A stretch of DNA of 64,000 nucleotides from Robiginitomaculum_A sp036478535 (GCA_965224735.1 OZ245059.1:1984001-2048000), one strand, 5' to 3'; counted from the stretch's first letter, positions 8,880-17,887 are shown. Program-made: numbers and translations. The notes: a model not told the origin generated them from the sequence alone.

Positions 8880-9587
8880 ATGAAATTCACGCCGCCTCTC
8901 ATACAAAGCCGCCTTGTGCGCCGTTACAAACGGTTTTTTGCCGATATAGAACTGCCTGACGGCACGCTTATAACGGCCCATTGCGCCAATACGGGATCCA
9001 TGGCTGGCCTGAAAGAACCTGGAAACCCCGTTTGGGTATCGAAAGCGTCTAACCCAAAGCGAAAACTGAAATATGATTGGCGCATTGTGCAGGTGGATGG
9101 CACAATGGTTGGTATTCATACAGCCATTCCCAATACGATAACAGAAGAAGCACTGCGCGCAGGGAAAATACCAGAGCTAAAGGGGTATGACAGCCTACGG
9201 CGTGAAGTTAAATATGGCGAAAATTCGCGCATCGACTTCTTGCTCAAATCCCCTAACAGACGCCCTTGTTATGTGGAAGTTAAAAGCGTCACATTTTCGC
9301 GCACAAAGGGCCTCGCAGAGTTTCCTGATAGCCCAACGGCGCGGGGCACTAAACATTTGCGAGAATTGCAATCCATGGCAAATGGCGACGCGCGAGCAGT
9401 GATGCTTTATGTGATTCAGCGTGATGATTGTACAAATTTTAGCATAGCGGGTGATGTGGACCTTGAATATCAATCTTCGCTACAAAATGCCTATCAATCA
9501 GGGCTTGAAAGCCTCGCCTATGCATGTAAATTGTCCCCCGAGGAAATAAGCATCACGCACCGTGTGAACATGATAGGAAAACCATGA
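8880..9587 (+). CDS. sfsA: Sugar fermentation stimulation protein homologue SfsA
   Basis: A 235-residue protein matching SfsA along its whole length: RRYKRFFADIELPDG, HCANTGSM, EVKSVTF and the C-terminal GVDVLEY-like segment (AGDVDLEY). It belongs to a DNA-binding/nuclease-like family of uncertain biochemical role, named from E. coli maltose metabolism. Its stop overlaps the map start (ATGA at 9584-9587), so it heads the sfsA-map-radC run. The region upstream to the tRNA is about 100 bp and should hold the promoter. Confidence 0.95.
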   Translation: MKFTPPLIQSRLVRRYKRFFADIELPDGTLITAHCANTGSMAGLKEPGNPVWVSKASNPKRKLKYDWRIVQVDGTMVGIHTAIPNTITEEALRAGKIPELKGYDSLRREVKYGENSRIDFLLKSPNRRPCYVEVKSVTFSRTKGLAEFPDSPTARGTKHLRELQSMANGDARAVMLYVIQRDDCTNFSIAGDVDLEYQSSLQNAYQSGLESLAYACKLSPEEISITHRVNMIGKP

Positions 9588-10405
9588 ATTATATTGAAGC
9601 TGATAGCGAGAGTGTTGCGCGCGATGGCGCTATTAAACTGCATGGCCCAGATGGGTTTGAAGGCATGCGCAAAGCTGGCCGCCTCGCCGCCGAATGTCTT
9701 GATATTATCACTCCGCTCGTAAAACCTGGCACAACGACCGAGGCTATTGATGACATGGCGCGCGAATTTATTATAGACAATGGCGCCCTGCCCGCATGCC
9801 TTGGCTATCGGGGGTATAAACATACGGTTTGTACGTCCGTAAACCATGTGGTTTGCCACGGTATTCCTGCGTCAAAACCACTCAAGAATGGCGATATTAT
9901 CAATATAGATGTGACCGTCATCGTTGATGGCTGGCACGGTGATACCTCGCGTATGTACCCTGTTGGCACCATAAACCGCAAAGCAGAACGCCTTATCAAC
10001 ATCACTTATGATGCGCTTATGCTTGGCATAGCGCAGGTAAAACCGGGCAATACTGTTGGTGACATTGGCGCCGTGATTGAGAAATTTTCACATAGCAAGC
10101 GTTGCTCTGTTGTCGAAGATTTTTGTGGACACGGCCTTGGGCGCCTCTTTCATGACGCGCCTAATATCTTGCATTTTGGCAATCCTGGCCAGAGCGAAGT
10201 CCTTAAAGAAGGCATGTTTTTCACAATAGAGCCAATGATAAATTTAGGGAAACCCGATTGTAAAGTGCTCTCGGATGGGTGGACCGCCGTAACGCGCGAT
10301 AAAAAATTAACGGCTCAGTTTGAACATTCTATGGGCGTGACAGCTTCGGGTGTCGAAATTTTCACAAAATCCCCCGCTGGCCTTGATAGACCGCCCTATA
10401 TATAA
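9584..10405 (+). CDS. map: Methionine aminopeptidase, type I
   Basis: A 273-residue cytoplasmic metalloprotease that removes the initiator Met from nascent proteins. Metal ligands are visible in order: NIDVTVIVDGWHGDTSRMY (two Asp), GHGLGRLFHD (His), TIEPMI (Glu) and AQFEHS (Glu). The core FEGMRKAGRLAAECLD to the C-terminus is the usual type I length. Its start overlaps the sfsA stop and its stop TAA overlaps the radC ATG, giving tight translational coupling. Confidence 0.97.
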   Translation: MNYIEADSESVARDGAIKLHGPDGFEGMRKAGRLAAECLDIITPLVKPGTTTEAIDDMAREFIIDNGALPACLGYRGYKHTVCTSVNHVVCHGIPASKPLKNGDIINIDVTVIVDGWHGDTSRMYPVGTINRKAERLINITYDALMLGIAQVKPGNTVGDIGAVIEKFSHSKRCSVVEDFCGHGLGRLFHDAPNILHFGNPGQSEVLKEGMFFTIEPMINLGKPDCKVLSDGWTAVTRDKKLTAQFEHSMGVTASGVEIFTKSPAGLDRPPYI

Positions 10406-11103
10406 TGGATAGAACCGCTCCTAAAAAAACCAAACCCCATTATCATGGCCACCGTAACCGATTACGCGCACGATTTAAGGAAGGCGGCGCACAGGCTCTT
10501 GCCGATTATGAACTTTTAGAGCTTTACCTATTTCGCTCTATCGTTCGCAAAGATGTCAAACCCATCGCCAAAGACTTAATCGCAAAATTTGGTAGCTTTG
10601 CAGAAACTATATCTGCGCCAATCGATAGATTGTGCGAAGTCAAAGGCATAAACGAGAATATCGCTCTTGATATGAAAATCCTGCAAGCAGGAGCGCAAAA
10701 AATCGGACTTGAAAATATCATGCACCGCCCTGTGCTCTCCTCATGGTCAGCCTTGCTTGATTATTGCCGCTCGGTGATGCAGTTCGAGCATAAAGAACAG
10801 TTTCGGGTTTTATTCCTAGATCGTAAAAATCGCCTCATTGCCGATGAAAAAATTGGTCAAGGCACGGTTGACCGCGCTCCCGTCTATCCGCGCGAGGTTA
10901 TAAAACGCGCCCTTGATCTTGGCTCTACAGCGGTGATTTTGGTTCACAATCACCCCTCGGGAGATCCGACACCAAGTCAAAGCGATATCGATATGACAAA
11001 GACCATAATCACAGCAGCAAATGCTATCAATATAAACGTCCATGACCATCTTATCATAGGCCGCAACAACATAGTGAGCTTCAAATCACTAGGTTTGATG
11101 TAG
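10405..11103 (+). CDS. radC: RadC/JAMM-domain DNA repair protein
   Basis: A 232-residue RadC-family protein. The N-terminal helix-hairpin-helix UPF0758 region (YELLELYLFRS...KGI) precedes the JAMM metal motif HNHPSGDPTPSQSD, with LFLDRKNRLI upstream. The family is conserved, but its enzymatic role is unproven. It overlaps the map stop by one base and is the last intact gene of this small operon; a decayed MFS gene follows 8 bp downstream. Confidence 0.95.
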   Translation: MDRTAPKKTKPHYHGHRNRLRARFKEGGAQALADYELLELYLFRSIVRKDVKPIAKDLIAKFGSFAETISAPIDRLCEVKGINENIALDMKILQAGAQKIGLENIMHRPVLSSWSALLDYCRSVMQFEHKEQFRVLFLDRKNRLIADEKIGQGTVDRAPVYPREVIKRALDLGSTAVILVHNHPSGDPTPSQSDIDMTKTIITAANAININVHDHLIIGRNNIVSFKSLGLM

Positions 11104-11111
11104 GAGAAAGC

Positions 11112-11364
11112 ATGGCAAGAACAAACATTACAGGACTCTCGCCCTGCTCTTGCTCACCCTTGTCTATACCTTTAGTTTTATCGGCAGAACAATTTTCAAT
11201 TTTATGTCGCCCGCGATTATGAAAGAAATGAATTTTTCGGCAACCCAAATGGGGTTGCTTAAAAGGTATGGTCTTTGCGCTTTTCTATAACCATCGTCTG
11301 TTTTGTTTTTATTCTATCTGCCTTCTTTTTCGCCTTAGCAGGTAAATCCCTTCCCAAAGACTAG
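11112..11364 (+). pseudogene. Spinster-type MFS transporter, internally deleted remnant
   Basis: AGGAG precedes ATG at 11112. A one-base frame change then gives the first transmembrane region (LALLLLTLVYTFSFIGRTIF, then SPAIMKEMNFSATQMGLLK), typical of spinster-like MFS proteins. After about 50 residues the frame breaks, and the sequence jumps to a short C-terminal helix (TIVCFVFILSAFFFALAGK, stop 11362-11364). More than 350 residues are missing from the middle. It follows radC by 8 bp. Confidence 0.75.
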
Positions 11365-11458
11365 GAGGATGCGAAAAGGCGGAATGAGGGTTTGGCAAAT
11401 GGGGAAAGTTAGGGTATTGAGCCTCCATAATTTGTAGTGATTCATCATAGGAGTTATT

Positions 11459-11971
11459 ATGTTCCGCTCTGCCTTAAAAATTTCTGCCACAATTATCATC
11501 ACGAGTACATTTGCTGCATGCGGTGCCAAAGACGCCGCCATACCTGCCCCACCCGACACGAGCATAGAGCCCGCACAAAACAAAATGGTGGTTCTACCCG
11601 CTAATATGACCATGGGGCTTGCCGTTATTTATCCACCACGCGCAAAAGACGGATTTGGCGATACGAAAATACAAACCATTGGCGCGCTAAACGGACTTAC
11701 AAATTTGCTAAAAAAGCGAAACTTGACGCTTGGAAATGTTATGGGTCTTAAAGTCGTTCTCGCAGCTAATAGCTCTGGCATGGTTGATTATGATGGCTAT
11801 ATGGAAAGTTATAAAAAGTTTTTTGGCACGAAAATCATGCCTGGCGAACCTATACTCTTTATCAGCGCTGCCCGTTCCCTCCCAGTTCAAGGGCAGTTTG
11901 TTTTAATCGAAGCACAAATCGCTATTCCAGTGACCCCAATGGAAGCTGAAGATAAGAAAGATACCAAATGA
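11459..11971 (+). CDS. Lipoprotein with a RidA-like (YjgF/L-PSP) domain
   Basis: A 170-residue protein with a lipoprotein signal peptide (STFAACGAK, lipobox Cys about residue 21). The mature part, from IQTIGALNGLTNLLKKRNLTLGNVMGLKVVLAA to YMESYKKFFGTK...FISAARSLPVQGQFVLIEAQIAIP, follows the RidA/YjgF fold (a set of xx-LxxxDMxxF, YxxYF and ARxxLPxxxxVEIExIA segments). RidA is normally a cytoplasmic enamine/imine deaminase; the catalytic Arg-equivalent appears as AARSLP. A membrane-anchored form is unusual. The stop overlaps the purB start (ATGA), so the two are co-translated. Confidence 0.65.
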   Translation: MFRSALKISATIIITSTFAACGAKDAAIPAPPDTSIEPAQNKMVVLPANMTMGLAVIYPPRAKDGFGDTKIQTIGALNGLTNLLKKRNLTLGNVMGLKVVLAANSSGMVDYDGYMESYKKFFGTKIMPGEPILFISAARSLPVQGQFVLIEAQIAIPVTPMEAEDKKDTK

Positions 11972-13278
11972 TCCCTCGTTATGCCCGTAAGGAAATGACC
12001 AATATATGGTCACAAGAAACAAAATTTCGTATCTGGTTTGAAATAGAAGGCCATGCCTGTAATGCTATGGCAGAGCTGGGCATTATCCCTAAGAAAGCCG
12101 CCAAAAATATTTGGGAGAAAGGCAGCGCCGCCAAATTCGATATCGCAAAAATCGATGAAATTGAACGCGAAGTGAAGCATGATGTTATTGCATTTCTAAC
12201 CCACCTTTCTACATTTATTGGTGAAGATAGCCGTTTTGTGCACCAAGGCATGACGTCATCTGACGTGCTTGACACAACCCTATCCGTACAGCTTGCCCGC
12301 GCGACAGACATATTAATGGTTGGCATAAACCGTGTTTTGGCCGCATTAAAAAAACGCGCGCTTGAGCACAAATACACGGCTACCATTGGCCGTAGCCATG
12401 CTATCCACGCCGAGCCAACCACATTTGGCCTCAAACTTGCCCAAGCCTATGCCGAATTTTCCCGCTGCAAAGAACGCCTTATTACTGCCCGCAAAGAAAT
12501 CGCCACTTGCGCTATTTCGGGCGCGGTTGGCACATTTGCCAATATTGATCCTAAGGTCGAAGACTATGTCGCCGAAAAACTCGGCCTTGCGGTCGAACCC
12601 ATATCGACACAAATCATTCCGCGCGATCGCCATGCTGCATATTTCGCAACGCTTGGCGTGATCGCTTCATCCATCGAGCGTCTCGCCACAGAAATTCGCC
12701 ATTTGCAGCGCACCGAAGTTTTGGAGGTTGAAGAGTTTTTCTCCAAAGGCCAAAAAGGCTCATCCGCTATGCCGCACAAACGTAACCCTGTGCTAAGCGA
12801 AAACCTAACGGGTCTTTCCCGCCTTGTGCGCATGGCCGTAACACCCGCCATGGAAAATGTCGTTCTCTGGCATGAGCGGGATATTTCTCACTCATCCGTC
12901 GAGCGCGGCATCGCACCCGATACAACCATACACCTAGATTTTGCACTGCACCGTCTCGCTAACATGATCGAAAACCTCGTCGTCTACCCTGATAATATGC
13001 AAGCCAATATAGACAAACTTGGTGGCCTGCACAATTCACAGCGCGTGCTTTTAGCCCTGACGCAAAAAGGGATAAGCCGAGAGGACTCCTATACTCTTGT
13101 GCAAAAAAACGCCATGAAAGTTTGGAATGATCCAAACCGTAAGGAAGGCGACTTTTTGAACCACCTTAAAGCCGATAACATGGTTAACAAGTATTTAACT
13201 TCTGCTGAAATCGAATCTTTATTCGACCTAGAATATCATTTTTCTAAGGTAAATGAAATTTTTTCAAGAATATTTTAG
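11968..13278 (+). CDS. purB: Adenylosuccinate lyase
   Basis: A 436-residue enzyme of the fumarase/aspartase superfamily that cleaves SAICAR and adenylosuccinate in purine synthesis. Signatures: QGMTSSDVLDT, GRSHAIHAEPTTFG and the superfamily loop KGSSAMPHKRNP (active-site Ser). The length is normal and no damage is seen. It overlaps the preceding lipoprotein gene by 4 bp; no purC, purS or purQ follows here. Confidence 0.97.
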   Translation: MIPRYARKEMTNIWSQETKFRIWFEIEGHACNAMAELGIIPKKAAKNIWEKGSAAKFDIAKIDEIEREVKHDVIAFLTHLSTFIGEDSRFVHQGMTSSDVLDTTLSVQLARATDILMVGINRVLAALKKRALEHKYTATIGRSHAIHAEPTTFGLKLAQAYAEFSRCKERLITARKEIATCAISGAVGTFANIDPKVEDYVAEKLGLAVEPISTQIIPRDRHAAYFATLGVIASSIERLATEIRHLQRTEVLEVEEFFSKGQKGSSAMPHKRNPVLSENLTGLSRLVRMAVTPAMENVVLWHERDISHSSVERGIAPDTTIHLDFALHRLANMIENLVVYPDNMQANIDKLGGLHNSQRVLLALTQKGISREDSYTLVQKNAMKVWNDPNRKEGDFLNHLKADNMVNKYLTSAEIESLFDLEYHFSKVNEIFSRIF

Positions 13279-13429
13279 CACCAAAATACAATGGTTTATA
13301 TCAATTTTTCGCCTTATTGTAAACGAAGTCTTAGCGTAACATTTAATAGATAATAACTATTTTACTGTATCACTTCAAAACATAACAATAATAAAAAATA
13401 TCTTCAAAAAACAAAAAGGAACAAATACA

Positions 13430-13900
13430 ATGAAAAAATATACTGCTATATTGGGTACGGCATTTCTAGCACTAACAGCATTTTCAGCAAACGCTTCTGA
13501 AAAGGCTGACATTCTAGTTGTCAAATTCCGCGCAAATGATTGCCAAACATGTGTAAACATGGAACACAATCTTGGTACAGCTATGACAATGGTTGCCAGC
13601 AACAAAGTAAAAGAAGTTACTATCGATACTTCTAACGCTCTAAAATGGGAAGTAAGCGCTCACGCAGCGTTTGATTACGAAATCGTTCCACAATTTAACA
13701 AATGGGTTGGTAAAACTGGTTTTGTTGCTGTTGTAGACCGCAGAAGTCAACGCACTATTGGCTGCCTGAACGATAGAACTGACGCCTATAAAATGGCTAA
13801 CTTCATCAAATCAGCAGTTGGTCTTGCCCATGACCGCGCTGTATCAAGCAATAGCGGCGAATTTCGTTGCCCAGCTACATTCAATGTAGACATCAAGTAA
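13430..13900 (+). CDS. Secreted thioredoxin-like protein (CQTC motif)
   Basis: A 156-residue protein with a cleavable signal peptide (MKKYTAILGTAFLALTAFSANA-SE) and a thioredoxin-like fold: ADILVVKFRANDCQTCVNMEHNLG with the redox motif CQTC, then AHAAFDYEIVPQFNKWVGKTGFVAVVD. Two further Cys occur (TIGCLND and FRCPATF). It is paralogous to the next gene (shared AxAAFDYxIxxQxNxWxGxTGFxAxxD and GCxN). The redox role in the periplasm is inferred. RBS AAAAAGGAAC lies upstream. The 150-bp leader is AT-rich and likely carries its own promoter; a terminator follows. Confidence 0.75.
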   Translation: MKKYTAILGTAFLALTAFSANASEKADILVVKFRANDCQTCVNMEHNLGTAMTMVASNKVKEVTIDTSNALKWEVSAHAAFDYEIVPQFNKWVGKTGFVAVVDRRSQRTIGCLNDRTDAYKMANFIKSAVGLAHDRAVSSNSGEFRCPATFNVDIK

Positions 13901-13922
13901 GTTTGATAAAATAAACCAATAT

Positions 13923-13954
13923 GAAAAGCTCGGCTCTGGCTGGGCTTTTTTTAC
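13923..13954 (+). terminator. Rho-independent terminator after the first thioredoxin-like gene
   Basis: AGCTCGGC-TCTG-GCTGGGCT forms a GC-rich hairpin (one mismatch) followed directly by a run of seven T, 25 bp after the stop codon. Confidence 0.75.
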
Positions 13955-14063
13955 TCACCATCTCTCCATAATGTCACGGTAATTTTCCACGAAAGTTGCA
14001 TAGAGTCCCTACACAAAGCAGGGCGGGTTTTATAAAGGGAACAGGTTAGCAAGAAAAACAGCT

Positions 14064-14507
14064 ATGAAAAAACTACTATTATCAATCGCAATATTCTTTT
14101 TCGCATTTGGCGCTCATACCCCATCGCAGGCACAGCAAGGCGTTGAAATTTACGTGGTGACGTTTCGCGCCGATTGGTGCGGCCCTTGCAAAATCGTCGA
14201 ACCAAATTTAGCTCGTGCTTTAAACAAACTTAAAGACCCATCTATTTTACCTGTGTTGATTGACATATCAGACACTGCCCGTTCCGAGCACAGTGCCAAT
14301 GCGGCCTTCGATTACAATATTGCCAAACAATACAATCAATGGTTTGGCACAACAGGTTTTGCCGCAATCATTGATGCCGATACCAAACAAACCCTTGGCT
14401 GCGTGAATATGATGTATGACGCAGATGCCATGGCAGCGCATATTAAAAATTTAAAAACATATGCAATGGCCAACCAACCAACCTTTGATATCACTTGCCC
14501 TGCCTAA
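14064..14507 (+). CDS. Secreted thioredoxin-like protein (CGPC motif)
   Basis: A 147-residue paralogue of the upstream gene, with signal peptide MKKLLLSIAIFFFAFGAHTPSQA and the canonical thioredoxin active site RADWCGPCKIVEPNL. The second half ANAAFDYNIAKQYNQWFGTTGFAAIID, LGCVN and a C-terminal Cys (DITCPA) match the neighbour. It is probably a periplasmic thiol-disulfide protein; partner unknown. It converges on the DUF2141 gene with only about 11 bp between stops. Confidence 0.8.
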   Translation: MKKLLLSIAIFFFAFGAHTPSQAQQGVEIYVVTFRADWCGPCKIVEPNLARALNKLKDPSILPVLIDISDTARSEHSANAAFDYNIAKQYNQWFGTTGFAAIIDADTKQTLGCVNMMYDADAMAAHIKNLKTYAMANQPTFDITCPA

Positions 14508-14518
14508 AAATGACACCG

Positions 14519-14953
14519 CTACTTGGTAATTTTGATTGAAATCGACTTATTTTCCTCACCAACTTTAATCATTGCTTTTGCAAAACTGGGCGGGCCAAAA
14601 CTGCCTTTTGCATTGTTGGAAAATCCATAAGGTTCTTTTGGTCGGCCAATCCAGCTTTTGTCGAGCTTACCGTTTCCGTTCTTGTCGTTATATGTGGCGA
14701 CAGCATATTCTCCAGGTTCCAGTCCTTTGAAAACCGCAACGGCTGAATTGCCTTTAACTTTTATTGCTTCTTCTGCAAGTGTTTTACGAGGATCTGTAAA
14801 CCCTGCCGAACGGTTAAAAATGCCATAATGGATAACATCTCCAGACTTGACTTCACCTTTTACAGTAACTTCTAAATCAGTAGCATTTGCTGGCATTGCG
14901 CCTAGTGACAAAACGCCTAGTGACAAAACAGCTGTGGCAGCCAGAATCGACAT
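14519..14953 (-). CDS. DUF2141 secreted protein
   Basis: A 144-residue protein with a signal peptide and the DUF2141 beta-sandwich pattern: DLEVTVKGEVKSGDVIHYGIFN, AVFKGLEPGEYAVATYNDKNGNGKLDK and PKEPYGFSNNAKGSFGPPSFAKAMI. The function of this periplasmic or extracellular family is unknown. The signal peptide contains a perfect 15-bp tandem duplication (14900-14929) that repeats LSLG[VA] in frame, lengthening the hydrophobic core. Confidence 0.88.
   Translation of the reverse strand: MSILAATAVLSLGVLSLGAMPANATDLEVTVKGEVKSGDVIHYGIFNRSAGFTDPRKTLAEEAIKVKGNSAVAVFKGLEPGEYAVATYNDKNGNGKLDKSWIGRPKEPYGFSNNAKGSFGPPSFAKAMIKVGEENKSISIKITK
14900..14929. repeat. 15-bp perfect tandem duplication inside the DUF2141 signal peptide
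   Basis: The unit GCCTAGTGACAAAAC occurs twice head to tail, adding five residues in frame. Confidence 0.9.
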
Positions 14954-15141
14954 TTTTCCAATTATATTCGTCGCTAATTTTCTTTTGTTTCTAAGTTTGG
15001 GTTAAACAATAAAGAACTTTATTTCCCATTGGTACAAACCTAATTGATTGATCAGATTGATCAGATTGATCATTGATTTGCTATAATCTTTACAATGTCA
15101 AGATATAAATTATTTCAAAATATTTGTCAAGCTGCAATGAT

Positions 15142-15184
15142 CAATCCACCGTAACACATGGTTCGGATTTATAGAACCACCTCT
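15142..15184 (-). mobile_element. Solo end of the IS3-family element
   Basis: This segment matches the right terminal repeat of the element at 6854-8137 (8096-8137) across its full length with a handful of substitutions; both carry AACACATGGT and ACCACCTCT. No transposase or second end is nearby. It lies between ppa and the DUF2141 gene and may be a remnant or a small derivative. Confidence 0.75.
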
Positions 15185-15236
15185 ATAGTCATTCATGTTT
15201 TTTCGTGTAAAGTATAGCCTTACATTAGCAGTTCGT

Positions 15237-15764
15237 TTAGCCCTTATAAGCTTTTATGCCTGCTTCAATGAGTTCGCCTGCATGTTCACGGCTTTCCCAG
15301 CCTTTAATTTTGACCCATTTATTTTTTTCGAGGTCTTTATAATGCTTAAAAAAGTGTGGAATGCGTTGTTGTAGCACTTCGGGCAGATCTTGGTAAGTTT
15401 TTATATTATCGTAAAATAACGTTAGCTTAGAGTGGGGCACTGCAACAATTTTCTCGTCCACGCCCGCTTCGTCTTCCATGAGCAAAACACCGACAGGGCG
15501 CGCGCGAACAACGCAGCCAGGCATAAGGGCGCGCTTACCAACAACCAATACATCCGTCGGGTCGCCATCATCGCTTAGCGTGTGCGGAATAAACCCGTAA
15601 TTACATGGATACCGCATGGCGGTGTAGAGAAAACGGTCAACAAACATTGCGCCGCTGTCTTTATCCATTTCGTACTTTATCGGCTCGCCGCCTAAAGGAA
15701 CTTCAATAATAACATTAATGTCAAAGGGCGGGTTTTCACCTATCAAAATTTTAGAAATATCCAT
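15237..15764 (-). CDS. ppa: Inorganic pyrophosphatase
   Basis: A 175-residue soluble family I pyrophosphatase that drives biosynthesis by hydrolysing PPi. The signature DDGDPTDVLVV (metal-binding Asp residues), YPCNYGFIPHT and KYEMDKDSG are present, as is the C-terminal HFFKHYKDLEKNKWVKIKGW. The length is standard. No strong Shine-Dalgarno is seen; an array of five 12-bp repeats begins 15 bp upstream of the start and occupies the leader. Confidence 0.97.
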   Translation of the reverse strand: MDISKILIGENPPFDINVIIEVPLGGEPIKYEMDKDSGAMFVDRFLYTAMRYPCNYGFIPHTLSDDGDPTDVLVVGKRALMPGCVVRARPVGVLLMEDEAGVDEKIVAVPHSKLTLFYDNIKTYQDLPEVLQQRIPHFFKHYKDLEKNKWVKIKGWESREHAGELIEAGIKAYKG

Positions 15765-15778
15765 GAGCTATAACTTTC

Positions 15779-15838
15779 GTTGTTTAGGCCGTTGTTTAGG
15801 CCGTGGTTTAGGCCGTGGTTTAGGCCGTTGTTTGGGCA
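15779..15838. repeat. Array of five 12-bp tandem repeats in the ppa leader
   Basis: Five consecutive units of GTTGTTTAGGCC or GTGGTTTAGGCC (the last degenerate), immediately upstream of ppa. Copy number could vary by slippage and alter the 5' UTR length. Confidence 0.92.
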
Positions 15839-15884
15839 TAGTTTAAGCGTTTCAATACCAAAATGTATACGCGGGTCAAGGGTA

Positions 15885-17333
15885 TTAGGCACGCCAAAAA
15901 GATGGGCTAAGCACCACAAGCACAGGAATGATTTCTAGACGCCCAACGATCATAGCCAGAGCCATAACCCATTTTGCCTCATTTGGCAGTGGCTGAAATG
16001 TTCCCGATGGCCCCACTATATCACCAAGCCCCGGCCCAACATTGGTGATGGCTGTTGCGGCTGATGAGAGCACTGTGATTTCATCTAAACCTATCATAGA
16101 GAGCGCAATTACAGTGAGCGCATAACACATCATGAAAATAAAAAAGAAACCCATTACAGAATAAACTACGGCTTTGGGCAGAGGATTGCCATTGTAACGC
16201 ATAGGCGCGACTGCATTTGGTTTTGGCATTTTAAACAAATATGCGCGCAAGGCTTCAAAGGCCACTTGGAAACGAAAAACTTTAATCGAACACGATGTAG
16301 ATCCAGCACAACCGCCAACAAACATAATGGCGAAAAATACGTTCACAGCCAGCGGCCCCCATAACTGATAGTCACCAAAACTATATCCAGTGCCTGTGAT
16401 AACCGAGATCACATTAAACGTGGCCAGGCGGATAGGGTGGGCACTAGAGACATGGTTGTTAAGCTCCATATAGAGAGACATCAATATTATCAAAAAACCC
16501 AAGATCAGTAAAAAACCCTGTGTTTGTGGGTTACGCCAAATAGCTGATACCTTGCCATGCATGGCCAAAACATATGTGGCAAAAGGCATGGCTGCAAGAA
16601 CCATAAAAATACTGGCGACTATATCCGCGCCGCCGTCTGCATAGGCGGCGAAGGAGGCGTCAGAATTGGCAAACCCGCCTGTTGAGAGTGTTGTCATCGA
16701 GAGGCAGATTGCATCAAATATATCAATGCCCAACGCCACATAACTTATTGCGCACACAATGCTCAGGCCAATATAAGTAATGCCGATGCTCGCGGCTATT
16801 TGCCCAGCCTTTGGCAAAACCTTGCCCATGGGGTCAAACCATTCGGTTTTAAAGAGCTGCATGCCGCCAATGTTTAGGCGCGGTAAAACAGCCAATGCCG
16901 TGATAATAATGCCAACGCCGCCATACCATTGTAGCATAGCCCGCCAGAGCAAAATTCCCTTCGGCGCATCATCCAGTCCTGTCATTACTGTTGATCCAGT
17001 GGTTGTTAGTCCAGACATAGTTTCAAAATAGGCATCGGTAAAAGACATGCCTTGTTCTTGCAACATAAAGGGCAGAGCACCTGCAAGCGCGAGCACAAGC
17101 CAAGATGTGACAGTGAGCAAAAAGACAGCCCGCGCTCTTATCTGCATGCCAGGCATATAATTGGTCAGCACTGATATCCCGCCCAATAATGTGGTTATAA
17201 AGCCAGAAATAGCAAAACCTTGCCAGCTTATATCTCCATAGACCAGATCAACAGTCATAGGGATAAACATAATCACGCCAAGGGCAGAAACCATCAAACC
17301 AACAATAAAAAATACAGGCCGTAAATCAAGCAT
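15885..17333 (-). CDS. trkH: TrkH-family potassium uptake protein
   Basis: A 482-residue inner-membrane K+ translocation subunit. Pore-loop segments of the Trk/Ktr family are visible: FETMSGLTTTGSTVM, LSTGGFANSD, TGTGYSFGDYQ and TAITNVGPGLGD, separated by many hydrophobic helices. It normally works with TrkA, which is not in this window. The C-terminus GRLEIIPVLVVLSPSFWR is the usual ending. About 15 hydrophobic segments and no frameshifts. Confidence 0.95.
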   Translation of the reverse strand: MLDLRPVFFIVGLMVSALGVIMFIPMTVDLVYGDISWQGFAISGFITTLLGGISVLTNYMPGMQIRARAVFLLTVTSWLVLALAGALPFMLQEQGMSFTDAYFETMSGLTTTGSTVMTGLDDAPKGILLWRAMLQWYGGVGIIITALAVLPRLNIGGMQLFKTEWFDPMGKVLPKAGQIAASIGITYIGLSIVCAISYVALGIDIFDAICLSMTTLSTGGFANSDASFAAYADGGADIVASIFMVLAAMPFATYVLAMHGKVSAIWRNPQTQGFLLILGFLIILMSLYMELNNHVSSAHPIRLATFNVISVITGTGYSFGDYQLWGPLAVNVFFAIMFVGGCAGSTSCSIKVFRFQVAFEALRAYLFKMPKPNAVAPMRYNGNPLPKAVVYSVMGFFFIFMMCYALTVIALSMIGLDEITVLSSAATAITNVGPGLGDIVGPSGTFQPLPNEAKWVMALAMIVGRLEIIPVLVVLSPSFWRA

Positions 17334-17490
17334 GCCCGAACCTAAGCCCTAAGGTTTTGAAATACAATATTTATGTCATGACGACGCACGACACAAAACG
17401 TTATAAAATTATTCGTATATTTATGTGCAAATCCTCTTGCGCAACGAGGTGCAAGTCCTTATATGACCTCTACCATTGAAACGGGCTTTT
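17334..17490. other. Intergenic region before tRNA-fMet, no gene seen
   Basis: AT-rich sequence between trkH and the duplicated tRNA leader. I find no open frame of note. A short segment (17430-17455) resembles a tRNA T-arm, but no cloverleaf can be built around it. Confidence 0.4.
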
Positions 17491-17875
<385 letters not shown>

Positions 17876-17887
17876 TATATGGGACAT

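Noticed and set aside
8829..9119. Minus-strand ORF across the sfsA start
   Set aside because: Reading frame opposite a clear SfsA N-terminus with no pattern of its own.
15779..15838. CRISPR array
   Set aside because: The units are 12 bp and adjacent, with no unique spacers, and no cas genes are near. No CRISPR was seen elsewhere.
17430..17460. Part of a riboswitch or group II intron (GGTGCAAGTCC)
   Set aside because: The match is short and no surrounding conserved core or fold could be found.
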